Positions 18,004 to 26,139 of a DNA stretch of 64,000 nt are shown here, in pieces. The notes under the pieces are model-generated. The model saw only the letters and a list, made by a program, of their open reading frames with translations, was not told the DNA's origin and ran no database searches. Source of the stretch: Pseudomonas sessilinigenes. GTDB lineage: Bacteria > Pseudomonadota > Gammaproteobacteria > Pseudomonadales > Pseudomonadaceae. The stretch covers positions 2,356,001 through 2,420,000 of the forward strand of contig NZ_CP027706.1 in assembly GCF_003850565.1 (NCBI RefSeq). Reading direction: 5' to 3'. Positions within the stretch are counted from its first letter, which is position 1; each line of letters starts with the position of its first letter. A program made the translations under genes and the position numbers.

Positions 18004-18627
18004 TCAGGAACCTGGAATCAGGCCTTCCTCGAGCAGGACCAGGGCGCCGACGATCAGCGCGTGCATGCCCTGGATCAGCTCGGCCTCCATCTCCGCCACT
18101 TCTGCCAGGCGATCAGCCTCCAGTTCCGGCTCTTGGCCTGACACTGCATAGACCGTATCGGCCACGGCGAAGCAGTGGAACGCCACCGTGGCCAGTAACC
18201 AGCGGGCCTGCAGCGGGTCGATGTCGTAGGCCTGGGCGATATGCAACTGGTGCTCGTGGATCTTGTCCAGCATCGGCTGGGTCGCTGCCAGCCGGCGGAT
18301 CATATAGGGCGTCAACCCCGGATGCGCCTTGACGAACTCCCGTGCCGAGGTGGCGAACAGGATCAGGTAGTCCTTGAGGCTGGTGCGCTGCTCGGCATTG
18401 ACCCGGGGGATCTGCCAGCGCTGGAACAGCTCCTCGGCGATCAGGCTCTTGAGCGCATCGAGTCCCGCGATGTGCTTGTACAGCGCCATATGGCTGACGC
18501 CCAGGGCGGCGGCGACGCCGACGAAAGTGATGTTCGACAAGCCGATGCCGATGCCGGCATCGGCGATCCGTTCCCGGGTGATGGTGCGCGGGCGCCCGCG
18601 CGCCGGGGTTTTCTGTGGCGGTTCCAT
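18004..18627 (-). CDS. TetR-family regulator facing the siderophore uptake operon
   Basis: The 207-residue protein has an N-terminal helix-turn-helix (ITRERIADAGIGIGLSNITF then AALGVSHMALYKHI, about residues 15-55) and a helical ligand domain. I chose ATG 18627 because AGGACCTC stands at the right distance; an upstream TTG frame at 18684 would run into the promoter region. It is divergent from the ABC half-transporter genes and a 23-base dyad lies between them, so it likely represses them and itself. The effector could be a siderophore or other small molecule; this is inference. Confidence 0.87.
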   Translation of the reverse strand: MEPPQKTPARGRPRTITRERIADAGIGIGLSNITFVGVAAALGVSHMALYKHIAGLDALKSLIAEELFQRWQIPRVNAEQRTSLKDYLILFATSAREFVKAHPGLTPYMIRRLAATQPMLDKIHEHQLHIAQAYDIDPLQARWLLATVAFHCFAVADTVYAVSGQEPELEADRLAEVAEMEAELIQGMHALIVGALVLLEEGLIPGS

Positions 18628-18685
18628 GGAGAGGTCCTGGCTCGATGAGGCATGACTTTTAGCTGTCTTGTCTGGATTTGGCAAA

Positions 18686-18708
18686 TTAGTTTATAGTCAT
18701 GCAACTAA
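18686..18708. promoter_or_regulatory. Probable TetR operator
   Basis: TTAGTT (18686-18691) and AACTAA (18703-18708) form a dyad with an 11-base spacer in an A/T-rich 23-base element between the divergent TetR and ABC genes. Right after it, ATGATTCTGATTCTCA (18711-18726) has a weak likeness to a Fur box. Size and place fit a TetR operator; assignment is by position. Confidence 0.55.
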
Positions 18709-18822
18709 ATATGATTCTGATTCTCAGATCTATCCATGAGCTACCCCCGGCCAGGGTTTCCGGCTCCGTTTACCGGGGCGGGTGGGGCAGGCCGGTCTTC
18801 GAATGTCTGGAAAACTTCATCT

Positions 18823-20613
18823 ATGAGCACCCACGACGCGACCTCGGCCAACTCCAAGGCCCAGGGTCCGATCAGCCAGGTCTTGACTCCCGTGCGCGGT
18901 CGGCTGATTACGGCGGCCGTCCTGGCCGCCAGCGGATCGATGCTGACCCTGGTCCCCTTGGCGGTTATCGAACGTATCGCCAGGCTGGCCCTGGGCGACG
19001 CCACCCATGTGGCCGGCGATATTGGCTGGCTGCTGCTGGTGGGCGTAGCGAGCCTGTTCTGCGGCATGGCGCTGCTTTGCGCCGGCGAGTTGCAGGCGCA
19101 CCTGGCCGACAACCGCATCACCCATCAATTGCGCCTGGCGATCGTCCAGCGCCTGACCCTGGTGCCGCTGGGCTGGTTCACCGGCCGCGCCTCGGGGGAG
19201 GTCAAGCGGGCGATGCAGGACGACATCGGCACGCTGCACAACCTGACCGCGCATTTCTTCACCACCCTGGGCCGTGCCGGCGGTGCGTTGCTGATCGGGG
19301 TGATCTACCTGTTCGCCATGGACTGGCGCCTGGCGCTGCTCTCGCTGCTGCCGTTTCCCGGGTTCTTCCTGTTCCTGGGGCGGGCCATGAAGTCCAGTGG
19401 CGCCAACATGCAGGAGATCGTCACTGGCCTTGGGCGCATCGACAATGCGGTGGTCGAATTCGTCAACGGCATCCCGGTGATCAAGGCCTTTGGCAGCAGT
19501 GGCCAGGCCCATGTGCGCTACCGCGAGGCGATCGACGCCTTCGCCCAAACCTTCATTGCCTTCACCCGTCCGCTGGTGGCGGCCATGGCCAACGCCAACG
19601 CGATGGTCGCCCCAGTCTCGGTACTGGGGGTGGTGCTGGCCTCCGGTACCTTGTTCGTGAGCCAGGGCTGGGCCGCGCCGCTGGACGTGCTGCCCTTCGC
19701 CCTGGTGACCCCGGGGCTGTGCGCGCCGGTATTGTTGTTGCACTACATCCTCCACGACCTGGGCAGTGCCACCGGCGCGGCCCAGCGGGTGCAGGCCTTG
19801 CTGCAGACCCCAGTGCTGGAACAGCCGGCCCCCGGTGCGGGGCAACAGCCCCAGGGCAATGAGCTGCGCCTGGAGCGGGTGAGCTATGGCTACGACCCCG
19901 AGCATCCGGTGCTGGCGGACATCGACCTGGTGCTCGAACCCGGTACCACCACCGCCATCGTCGGGCCTTCCGGCGCCGGCAAGTCGACCCTGGCGCGGCT
20001 GCTGCTGCGGTTCTTCGACCCCAGCACCGGGCGCATCACCCTGGGGGGTGTCGATCTGCGCCAACTCGACAGCGCCAGCCTCTACCGCCATATCGGCTTC
20101 GTGTTGCAGGACGTGCGCCTGATCCACGCCAGCGTCGGCGAGAACATCGCCCTGGGCAAACCCTCGGCCAGCCGCCAGGAGATCGAAGCGGCCGCGCGCC
20201 TGGCCAATATCCATGAGCAGATCCTGCGCTTGCCACGGGGCTACGACTCGGTGGTGGGCGAGGACGCGCATTTTTCCGGGGGCGAGCAGCAACGCCTGAG
20301 CATCGCCCGAGCCGTACTGCTCGACCCACCGGTGCTGGTGCTCGACGAAGCCACGGCCGCGGCGGATGCCGAAAGCCAGGTGGCGATCCAGGAAGCACTG
20401 GCGCGTTTCTCCCAGGGCCGCACCCTGCTGGTGATCGCCCATCGACTGGACACCGTGATGCACGCCGAGCGCATCGTGGTGCTCGATAACGGCCGTATCC
20501 GCGAACAGGGCCGGCACTCCCAATTGCTCGAGCACGCAGGGCTGTATGCACGGCTCTGGAGGCTCGGTGGCTATGGCGATACCCGCAAGGAACAGGTAGC
20601 ACAACCATGCTGA
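18823..20613 (+). CDS. Exporter-fold ABC half transporter of siderophore uptake (YbtP/IrtA-like)
   Basis: The protein has about 596 residues: a six-helix membrane domain (about 30-310) then an ATPase with Walker A GPSGAGKST, signature FSGGEQQR, Walker B VLVLDEATAAAD and VIAHRLD. The non-canonical FSGGE signature and ATAAAD tail are typical of YbtP/YbtQ and IrtA/IrtB proteins, which have exporter architecture yet import iron-siderophores. No N-terminal siderophore-interacting domain is present, unlike IrtA. ATG 18823 is preferred; ATG 18736 in frame is possible, and neither has a strong ribosome site. It overlaps its partner by seven bases. Confidence 0.87.
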   Translation: MSTHDATSANSKAQGPISQVLTPVRGRLITAAVLAASGSMLTLVPLAVIERIARLALGDATHVAGDIGWLLLVGVASLFCGMALLCAGELQAHLADNRITHQLRLAIVQRLTLVPLGWFTGRASGEVKRAMQDDIGTLHNLTAHFFTTLGRAGGALLIGVIYLFAMDWRLALLSLLPFPGFFLFLGRAMKSSGANMQEIVTGLGRIDNAVVEFVNGIPVIKAFGSSGQAHVRYREAIDAFAQTFIAFTRPLVAAMANANAMVAPVSVLGVVLASGTLFVSQGWAAPLDVLPFALVTPGLCAPVLLLHYILHDLGSATGAAQRVQALLQTPVLEQPAPGAGQQPQGNELRLERVSYGYDPEHPVLADIDLVLEPGTTTAIVGPSGAGKSTLARLLLRFFDPSTGRITLGGVDLRQLDSASLYRHIGFVLQDVRLIHASVGENIALGKPSASRQEIEAAARLANIHEQILRLPRGYDSVVGEDAHFSGGEQQRLSIARAVLLDPPVLVLDEATAAADAESQVAIQEALARFSQGRTLLVIAHRLDTVMHAERIVVLDNGRIREQGRHSQLLEHAGLYARLWRLGGYGDTRKEQVAQPC

Positions 20614-22358
20614 AGACCTTCATCCAACTGCTGGGCGAGGATGTCCCGGTATTGCGTCGCTATGCCTGGATGGCAGTGGGCTATGGCCTGCTCAGCGGCC
20701 TGACCATCACCGCCCTGGTGCCCTTGCTCGGCCACTTGCTGGCCGGCGACACGCAAGCGGCCATCGGTTGGCTGGCGCTGTTGCTGGCCGGTGTGCTGCT
20801 GTGCTGGCTCTGGCGGCGCCGGGTGGAGCGCGCCGGGGTCGCGGTGGGTGTCGCCGTCCTGCAAGGCGTGCGCTTGCGCATGGGCGAGCATATCGCCCGG
20901 CTGCCGGTAGGCTGGTTCACGCCCGAGCACAACGCCCGGCTGGGCCACGTCATCACCCAGGGCATGATGGCCATCGCGCAGTTGCCGGCCCATGTGTTCA
21001 CGCCCCTGATCAGTGCCGCGATGACTCCCTTGGCGATGGTCGTCGCCCTGGGGGTGCTGCACTGGCCGACCGGATTGCTGGCCCTCCTGGCCTTGCCGCT
21101 GCTGGCGCTTGCGGTGTCGTTCTCGACCCGCCTGGGGCGTCGCGCCGATAGCGCTTTCCATGCGCATTTCGCCGACACCAGCCAGCGCATGGTGGAGTTC
21201 GCCCAGGCCCAGTCGGTGCTGCGTGCGTTCAACGGCGAGCAGGGCGGCACGCGCCTGCTGCGCCAGGCCATCGACCAGCAGCGCCAGTCCGCCGGGCGCT
21301 TGATCTACTTGTCGTCGTTATCCTCGGTGCTCAACACCTGGGTGGTCCAGGGCATCTTCGCCGCCTTGCTGGTGAGTGTCGGCCTGTGGCTCGAACGCCT
21401 GTTGGGCCTGGGCCTGGAAACCGGCCCGGCCATCGCCCTGGCGGTGACCCTGGTAGTGGTCAGCCGCTTCGTCGATCCGCTGCTGGAGCTGGCCAGCTAT
21501 GGCGAGACCCTGCGCGGGGCCCTGGGCCAGCTCGAAGAAGCCAGCCGAATCCTCGCCGTGCCGCCTCTGTCCCAGGTCCAGTCGCCCCAGGCGCCGGGCG
21601 ATGCCTCGGTCGAACTGCAAGGCGTGAGCTTCGCCTATGGCCCCGGGCAGCCCGAGGTCCTGCGGGACGTCAGCCTGCGCCTGGCGCCGGGCAGCATGAC
21701 CGCGTTGATCGGCGCGTCGGGTTCGGGCAAGACCTCCCTGGCCAGGCTGATCGCCCGGTTCTTCGAGGTCGACCAGGGCAGCGTACGGGTCGGTGGCGTG
21801 GATGTGCGGCAGATGTCCGAGGCGCAACTGGCCGGCCACATCAGCCAGATCTTCCAGGATTCCTACCTGTTCCAGGGCAGCATTGCCGACAACATCCGCC
21901 TGGGCGACCCCGAGGCCAGTGCCGCCCAGGTCATGGAGGCCGCGCGCCAGGCCGGTGTTGTGGAGATCATCGAACGCCTGGCCCAGGGCATCGACACCCA
22001 GGTGGGCGAGGGCGGGGCGCGCTTGTCGGGAGGCGAGCGCCAGCGCATCGCCATTGCCCGGGCGCTGCTCAAGCAGGCGCCGATCCTCCTGGTGGACGAA
22101 GCCACCGCGGCCCTGGATGCCGAAAACCAGGCGGTCATCGCCCAGGCCCTGGCCAGGTTGCGCGGCCAGTGCACACTGGTGGTCATCGCCCACCAGCTGT
22201 CGACGGTGGCCATGGCCGACCAGATCGTAGTGCTGGAGCAGGGACGGGTGGTGGAGCAGGGAACACCGGATGAGCTGCGTGCCAGACCGGGGTACTACGC
22301 GCGTTTGCTCGACCCGCGTGGCGCTGCCCAGGGCTGGCGGATCGGAGCGTCCCGCTGA
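20607..22358 (+). CDS. Exporter-fold ABC half transporter, partner (YbtQ/IrtB-like)
   Basis: The 583-residue partner has six membrane helices followed by an ATPase with GASGSGKTS, LSGGERQR, ILLVDEATAALD and VIAHQLS. It should form a heterodimer with the upstream half transporter. Overlapping start and stop codons support coupled translation. In this family the dimer brings ferric siderophore, or a stripped form, across the inner membrane, possibly in sequence with a reductase. Because a full FecCD-type importer follows in the same operon, two inner-membrane routes are encoded side by side. Confidence 0.87.
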   Translation: MLKTFIQLLGEDVPVLRRYAWMAVGYGLLSGLTITALVPLLGHLLAGDTQAAIGWLALLLAGVLLCWLWRRRVERAGVAVGVAVLQGVRLRMGEHIARLPVGWFTPEHNARLGHVITQGMMAIAQLPAHVFTPLISAAMTPLAMVVALGVLHWPTGLLALLALPLLALAVSFSTRLGRRADSAFHAHFADTSQRMVEFAQAQSVLRAFNGEQGGTRLLRQAIDQQRQSAGRLIYLSSLSSVLNTWVVQGIFAALLVSVGLWLERLLGLGLETGPAIALAVTLVVVSRFVDPLLELASYGETLRGALGQLEEASRILAVPPLSQVQSPQAPGDASVELQGVSFAYGPGQPEVLRDVSLRLAPGSMTALIGASGSGKTSLARLIARFFEVDQGSVRVGGVDVRQMSEAQLAGHISQIFQDSYLFQGSIADNIRLGDPEASAAQVMEAARQAGVVEIIERLAQGIDTQVGEGGARLSGGERQRIAIARALLKQAPILLVDEATAALDAENQAVIAQALARLRGQCTLVVIAHQLSTVAMADQIVVLEQGRVVEQGTPDELRARPGYYARLLDPRGAAQGWRIGASR

Positions 22359-23299
22359 TGCGTGCCAGCTGGCTGGGGGCCTTCGTCATCCTCTGCTGCG
22401 CCTCGTTGCTGGTGGGCGCCCGGCAGTTCTCCCTGGGGCAGCTGTTGTCCGGGGCCGGCGATGCCTGGCTGACCCTCACCGCCAGCCGCCTGCCACGGTT
22501 GATGGCGCTGGTGCTCAGCGGCGTGGGGCTGGCGGTGTGCGGGGTGATCCTGCAGCACATCGTGCGCAACAAGTTCGTCGAGCCGGCCACCACCGGCGGC
22601 CTGGATGCGGCCAAGCTGGGCATCCTGCTGTCGCTGGTGCTGCTGCCGGGCGCCGGCACCCTGGGGCGCATGCTGTTCGCCCTGGGGGTGTGCTTCGCCG
22701 CGAGCCTGGCCTTCGTCCTGATCATCCGCCGCGTGCCGTTGCGCAGCGCAGCATTGGTGCCGGTGATCGGCCTGATGTACGGCGGCGTGCTGAGCGCACT
22801 CGCCGAGTCCTACGCCTATCGCCATAACGTGCTGCAAAGCATGCAGGGCTGGTTGCTCGGGGACTTCTCCCGGGTGGTCCAGGGCCACTACGAAATCATC
22901 TACCTGATCCTGCCGATCGTGGCCCTGGCCTATCTGTATGCCCAGCGTTTCACCGTGCTCGGCATGGGCGAGGGCATGGCCGCGAGCCTGGGCCTGAATT
23001 ATCCGGCGACGGTGGCCCTGGGGTTGTTGCTGGTGGCCGTGACCGTATCGGCCACGGTGATCACCGTGGGCTCGATTCCCTTCGTCGGCCTGGTGATCCC
23101 GCAGCTGGTCGCCCTGCGCCACGGTGACCAGCTGGGCCGGACCCTGCCGCTGGTGGCCCTGGGCGGCGCATCGCTACTGCTGGTCTGCGACCTGGTGGGG
23201 CGCCTGGTCATCTACCCCTACGAAGTGCCCATCGGCCTGACGGCCGGATGCCTCGGCGGTGTGCTGTTCCTGATCCTGCTGGTACGGGGGCGCCGATGA
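22358..23299 (+). CDS. FecCD-family siderophore permease (first subunit)
   Basis: The 313-residue protein has about nine to ten membrane helices. The family motif appears as SRLPRLMALVLSGVGLAVCG, and the ATPase-contact region as GLNYPATVALGLLL. It is most like the smaller two-subunit permeases of the CeuB/FatD/YclN type rather than FepD. Its ATG overlaps the previous stop (TGATG). It pairs with the next gene to make the channel. Confidence 0.9.
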   Translation: MRASWLGAFVILCCASLLVGARQFSLGQLLSGAGDAWLTLTASRLPRLMALVLSGVGLAVCGVILQHIVRNKFVEPATTGGLDAAKLGILLSLVLLPGAGTLGRMLFALGVCFAASLAFVLIIRRVPLRSAALVPVIGLMYGGVLSALAESYAYRHNVLQSMQGWLLGDFSRVVQGHYEIIYLILPIVALAYLYAQRFTVLGMGEGMAASLGLNYPATVALGLLLVAVTVSATVITVGSIPFVGLVIPQLVALRHGDQLGRTLPLVALGGASLLLVCDLVGRLVIYPYEVPIGLTAGCLGGVLFLILLVRGRR

Positions 23300-24240
23300 A
23301 ACCTTCGCACTATGGGGTGTGGCTTGGGGTGTTCGCCCTGGCGCTGCTGTTCCTGTTGCTGGACTCGGGGCTGGATTTTGCCCAGGTGATCCCCAGGCGC
23401 CTGGTCCGGCTGGGGGCGATGGTGATTGGCGGGGTGTGCGTCGCCTGGTCGTCGATCGCCTTCCAGACCTTGACCTGCAACCGCGTCCTGACCCCGGCGA
23501 TCATGGGCTACGAGGCGGTGTACCTGCTGTTGCAGGCGGTACTGGTGGCGGTGCTGGGCATGTCCGGTCTGCTGGTGCTGGGCGTCCATGGCAACTTCGG
23601 GTTGTCGGTGCTGCTGATGCTGGCCTATTCCTGGGCGCTGCACCGCTGGCTGTTCGGCGATGGCCGGCGCGACCTGTTCTTCCTGCTGCTGGTGGGGCTG
23701 GTGCTGACCATGGTCATCGGTACCTTCACCCAGTTCGTCCAGTACCAGGCCAGCCCTGGGGAGTTCTCCATGCTGCTGGGGTTCAGCCAGGCCTCGTTCA
23801 ACCGGGTGCAGCCCCAGCAGTTGCTGTACGCCGGGCTGCTGGTGGCGGGGCTGTGCCTGGTAGGGCGCAAGACCCTGGCGACCCTCGATGTGCTGGCGCT
23901 GGGGCGCGACCAGGCGATCTCCCTGGGGGTCGACTACCAACGCTGCGTGCGCCTGCAACTGGCGCTGATCGCCGGCCTGGTGGCGGTGTCCACCAGCCTG
24001 CTGGGGCCCGTGGCCTTCATGGGGGTATTCGTGGCGAACATCGCCTATGCCCTGGCCGGGACCTTCCGCCACCGGGTCACGCTGCCCCTGGGCTGCGCCA
24101 TCGCCGTGGGCCTGTTCCTGCTCGCCCAGCTGCTGGTCGAGCACCTGTTCAACTACAAGACCACCGTGGGCCTGCTGGTCAACCTGTTGTGTGGCGCTTA
24201 CTTCCTGGCCCTGATGCTGCGTACCCGAGGAGCTGCATGA
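23296..24240 (+). CDS. FecCD-family siderophore permease (second subunit)
   Basis: The 314-residue membrane protein resembles CeuC/FatC/YclO. Visible marks are IPRRLVRLGAMVIGGVCVAW, the CNRVLTPAIMGYEAVYLL segment typical of this half, and SLGVDYQRCVRLQL facing the ATPase. Start ATG 23296 overlaps the previous stop (ATGA); an earlier GTG frame is unlikely. It makes the transmembrane channel with the preceding subunit. Confidence 0.9.
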   Translation: MKPSHYGVWLGVFALALLFLLLDSGLDFAQVIPRRLVRLGAMVIGGVCVAWSSIAFQTLTCNRVLTPAIMGYEAVYLLLQAVLVAVLGMSGLLVLGVHGNFGLSVLLMLAYSWALHRWLFGDGRRDLFFLLLVGLVLTMVIGTFTQFVQYQASPGEFSMLLGFSQASFNRVQPQQLLYAGLLVAGLCLVGRKTLATLDVLALGRDQAISLGVDYQRCVRLQLALIAGLVAVSTSLLGPVAFMGVFVANIAYALAGTFRHRVTLPLGCAIAVGLFLLAQLLVEHLFNYKTTVGLLVNLLCGAYFLALMLRTRGAA

Positions 24241-25013
24241 TCACCGTCCACGACCTTCACAAGAGCTACGGCGCCAAGACGGTACTGCACGAGGTCAACG
24301 TGCAGTTCCCGGCCCGCCGCCTGACCTCGCTGATCGGTCCCAACGGCGCGGGCAAGTCGACCCTGCTGATGATGATCGCGCGGCTGCTGGAACCGACTCG
24401 CGGCAGCATCCTGGTGGCGGGCCGCGATACCCGTGGCATGGCCATCGGCGACTACGCCCGCACGGTGGCCACCCTGCGCCAGGCGCCGGACTTCAACCTG
24501 CGCCTGACGGTCGAGGAACTGGTGGCCTTCGGGCGCTTTCCCTACAGCCGTGGCGCCCTGACCCGGGCCGACCAGCAGGCGATCGACGAGGCCATTGCCT
24601 TCCTCTCGCTGCAGGAGTTGCGCGCGGCCTTTCTCGATGAGCTCAGCGGTGGCCAGCGGCAGATGGCGTTCCTGGCCATGACCATCGCCCAGCAGACCGA
24701 CTACCTGCTGCTGGACGAGCCGCTGAACAACCTCGACATCAAGCATGCGGTGCAGATCATGCGCGCCCTGCGCCGACTGTGCGACGAGCAGGGGCGCACG
24801 GTGGTGCTGGTGGTGCACGACATCAACTTCGCCGCCAACTACTCGGACCACATCGTGGCGATGAAAAAGGGCGCCGTGCACGCCGCCGGCAGCGTCGCCC
24901 AGGTGCTGACCGAAGAGCGGCTGCGAGAGCTCTACGGGCTGGATTTCAGCATCAGCCATGACGCCCGCGGCTACCTGTGCAACTACTTCAACCCCGCAAG
25001 AGAACTGAAATGA
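24237..25013 (+). CDS. Siderophore ABC transporter ATPase
   Basis: The 258-residue FepC-like ATPase has Walker A GPNGAGKST, signature LSGGQRQM, Walker B YLLLDEPLNNLD and switch VVHDIN. It is closest in shape to CeuD/FatE/YclP. Its ATG overlaps the stop of the second permease. It drives the two permeases above. Confidence 0.93.
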   Translation: MITVHDLHKSYGAKTVLHEVNVQFPARRLTSLIGPNGAGKSTLLMMIARLLEPTRGSILVAGRDTRGMAIGDYARTVATLRQAPDFNLRLTVEELVAFGRFPYSRGALTRADQQAIDEAIAFLSLQELRAAFLDELSGGQRQMAFLAMTIAQQTDYLLLDEPLNNLDIKHAVQIMRALRRLCDEQGRTVVLVVHDINFAANYSDHIVAMKKGAVHAAGSVAQVLTEERLRELYGLDFSISHDARGYLCNYFNPARELK

Positions 25014-26011
25014 CCCGACATCACGCAAGCAGGTATGGGACGTTGGCCCTGTTGGTGGCCGCGATCCTGGCCGGGCAGGGCTGCCAGGATAAAACCGCCA
25101 CCTCGCCCGCGACGGGCCAGGCTCCGGCTGCTGCCAACCAGGCTCCGGCGTATACCCCGGTCACGGTCCGGCACCAGCTGGGCACCACGCTGGTGGAGCG
25201 ACTGCCCCAGCGCACGGTGGCCCTGGACATGAACGAAGTGGATTTCCTCGACCAGCTGGGCATTCCCGTGGCCGGCATGCCCAAGGATTTCATCCCGCAC
25301 TTCCTGGCCCGGTACAAGCAGGCGGTCCAGGTCGAGGACCTGGGGGCGATCGTCCAGCCCAACCTGGAGCGGATCTACGCCGTCAAGCCGGACCTGATCC
25401 TGATCACCTCGCTGCAGGCCAGTCACTACCAGGAGCTGAGCGCAATCGCGCCCACAGTGCATTTCGATGTGGATTACCGCGACAGCCAGGGCCGGCATAT
25501 CGAGGTCATCAAGGAGCACCTGGCGAGCCTCGGCGAGATCTTCGGCAAGCAGCAACAGGCCCGGGAGCAGGCCGCGCAACTGGAGGCCAGGGTGCAGCAG
25601 GCCCGGCAGGTCACGGCAGGTCGCCCTGAGCGCGCCCTGATCGTGCTGCATAACAACGGCGCCTTCAGCTCCTTCGGCGCGCATTCGCGCTATGGCTTCA
25701 TCTTCGATGCCCTGGGTGTGAAACCGGCCAGCCCCGAGGGCGAGACCGGCCTGCATGGCCAGCCGATCTCCAGCGAATTCATCCAGCAGGCCAACCCCGA
25801 CATCCTCTACGTGGTGGACCGCACCGCCGTGATGGAAGGGCGCCCGGCCCTGGATGCCCAGAGCCTGGACAACCCGCTGCTGCGCCAGACCAACGCGTGG
25901 AAGAACGGCCGTGTGGTCTTTGCCGATGCCCAGGCCTGGTACGTCACCGCCGCCAGCCCGACCTCGGTGAAGCTGATGATCGACGACGTCATCAAGGGTT
26001 ATCAGCCCTGA
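25010..26011 (+). CDS. Siderophore-binding periplasmic protein
   Basis: The 333-residue protein has an N-terminal hydrophobic segment and a cysteine in AGQGCQDK (about residue 25), so it may be a lipoprotein, although Leu is missing at -3 of the lipobox. The following proline/alanine-rich linker leads into a class-III periplasmic binding fold with LDMNEVDFLDQLGIPVAG. That segment, and the later GPxx-like SSFGAHSRYGFIFDALG, match CeuE/FatB/YclQ proteins that bind catecholate or mixed siderophores. Start ATG 25010 overlaps the ATPase stop by ATGA. Confidence 0.9.
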   Translation: MTRHHASRYGTLALLVAAILAGQGCQDKTATSPATGQAPAAANQAPAYTPVTVRHQLGTTLVERLPQRTVALDMNEVDFLDQLGIPVAGMPKDFIPHFLARYKQAVQVEDLGAIVQPNLERIYAVKPDLILITSLQASHYQELSAIAPTVHFDVDYRDSQGRHIEVIKEHLASLGEIFGKQQQAREQAAQLEARVQQARQVTAGRPERALIVLHNNGAFSSFGAHSRYGFIFDALGVKPASPEGETGLHGQPISSEFIQQANPDILYVVDRTAVMEGRPALDAQSLDNPLLRQTNAWKNGRVVFADAQAWYVTAASPTSVKLMIDDVIKGYQP

Positions 26012-26016
26012 CTTCG

Positions 26017-26074
26017 AGCTAAGGGCTGTTCGCGGTATTTGCGTGGTAGCAAGTGATTATCAACAGCCTTAGCT
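26017..26074 (+). repeat. Long inverted repeat between binding protein and TonB receptor
   Basis: AGCTAAGGGCTGTT (26017-26030) pairs with AACAGCCTTAGCT (26062-26074), a 13-bp stem with one bulged G and a 31-base loop. It begins five bases after the binding-protein stop and lies before the receptor. It could attenuate read-through so that receptor and transporter are expressed at different levels; no T-run is present. Confidence 0.55.
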
Positions 26075-26139
26075 CTTGCATTCGAATCAAGCCAACTAAT
26101 CAAAAAAACACTGCCTTCTCACTTCAACGGAGCTGTAGC

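Noticed and set aside
18817..20604. Long open frame (about 595 codons) antisense to the first ABC half transporter
   Set aside because: High-GC codon bias opens this frame; composition is glutamine/histidine/arginine-rich and non-natural, and the sense strand encodes a clear ABC protein.
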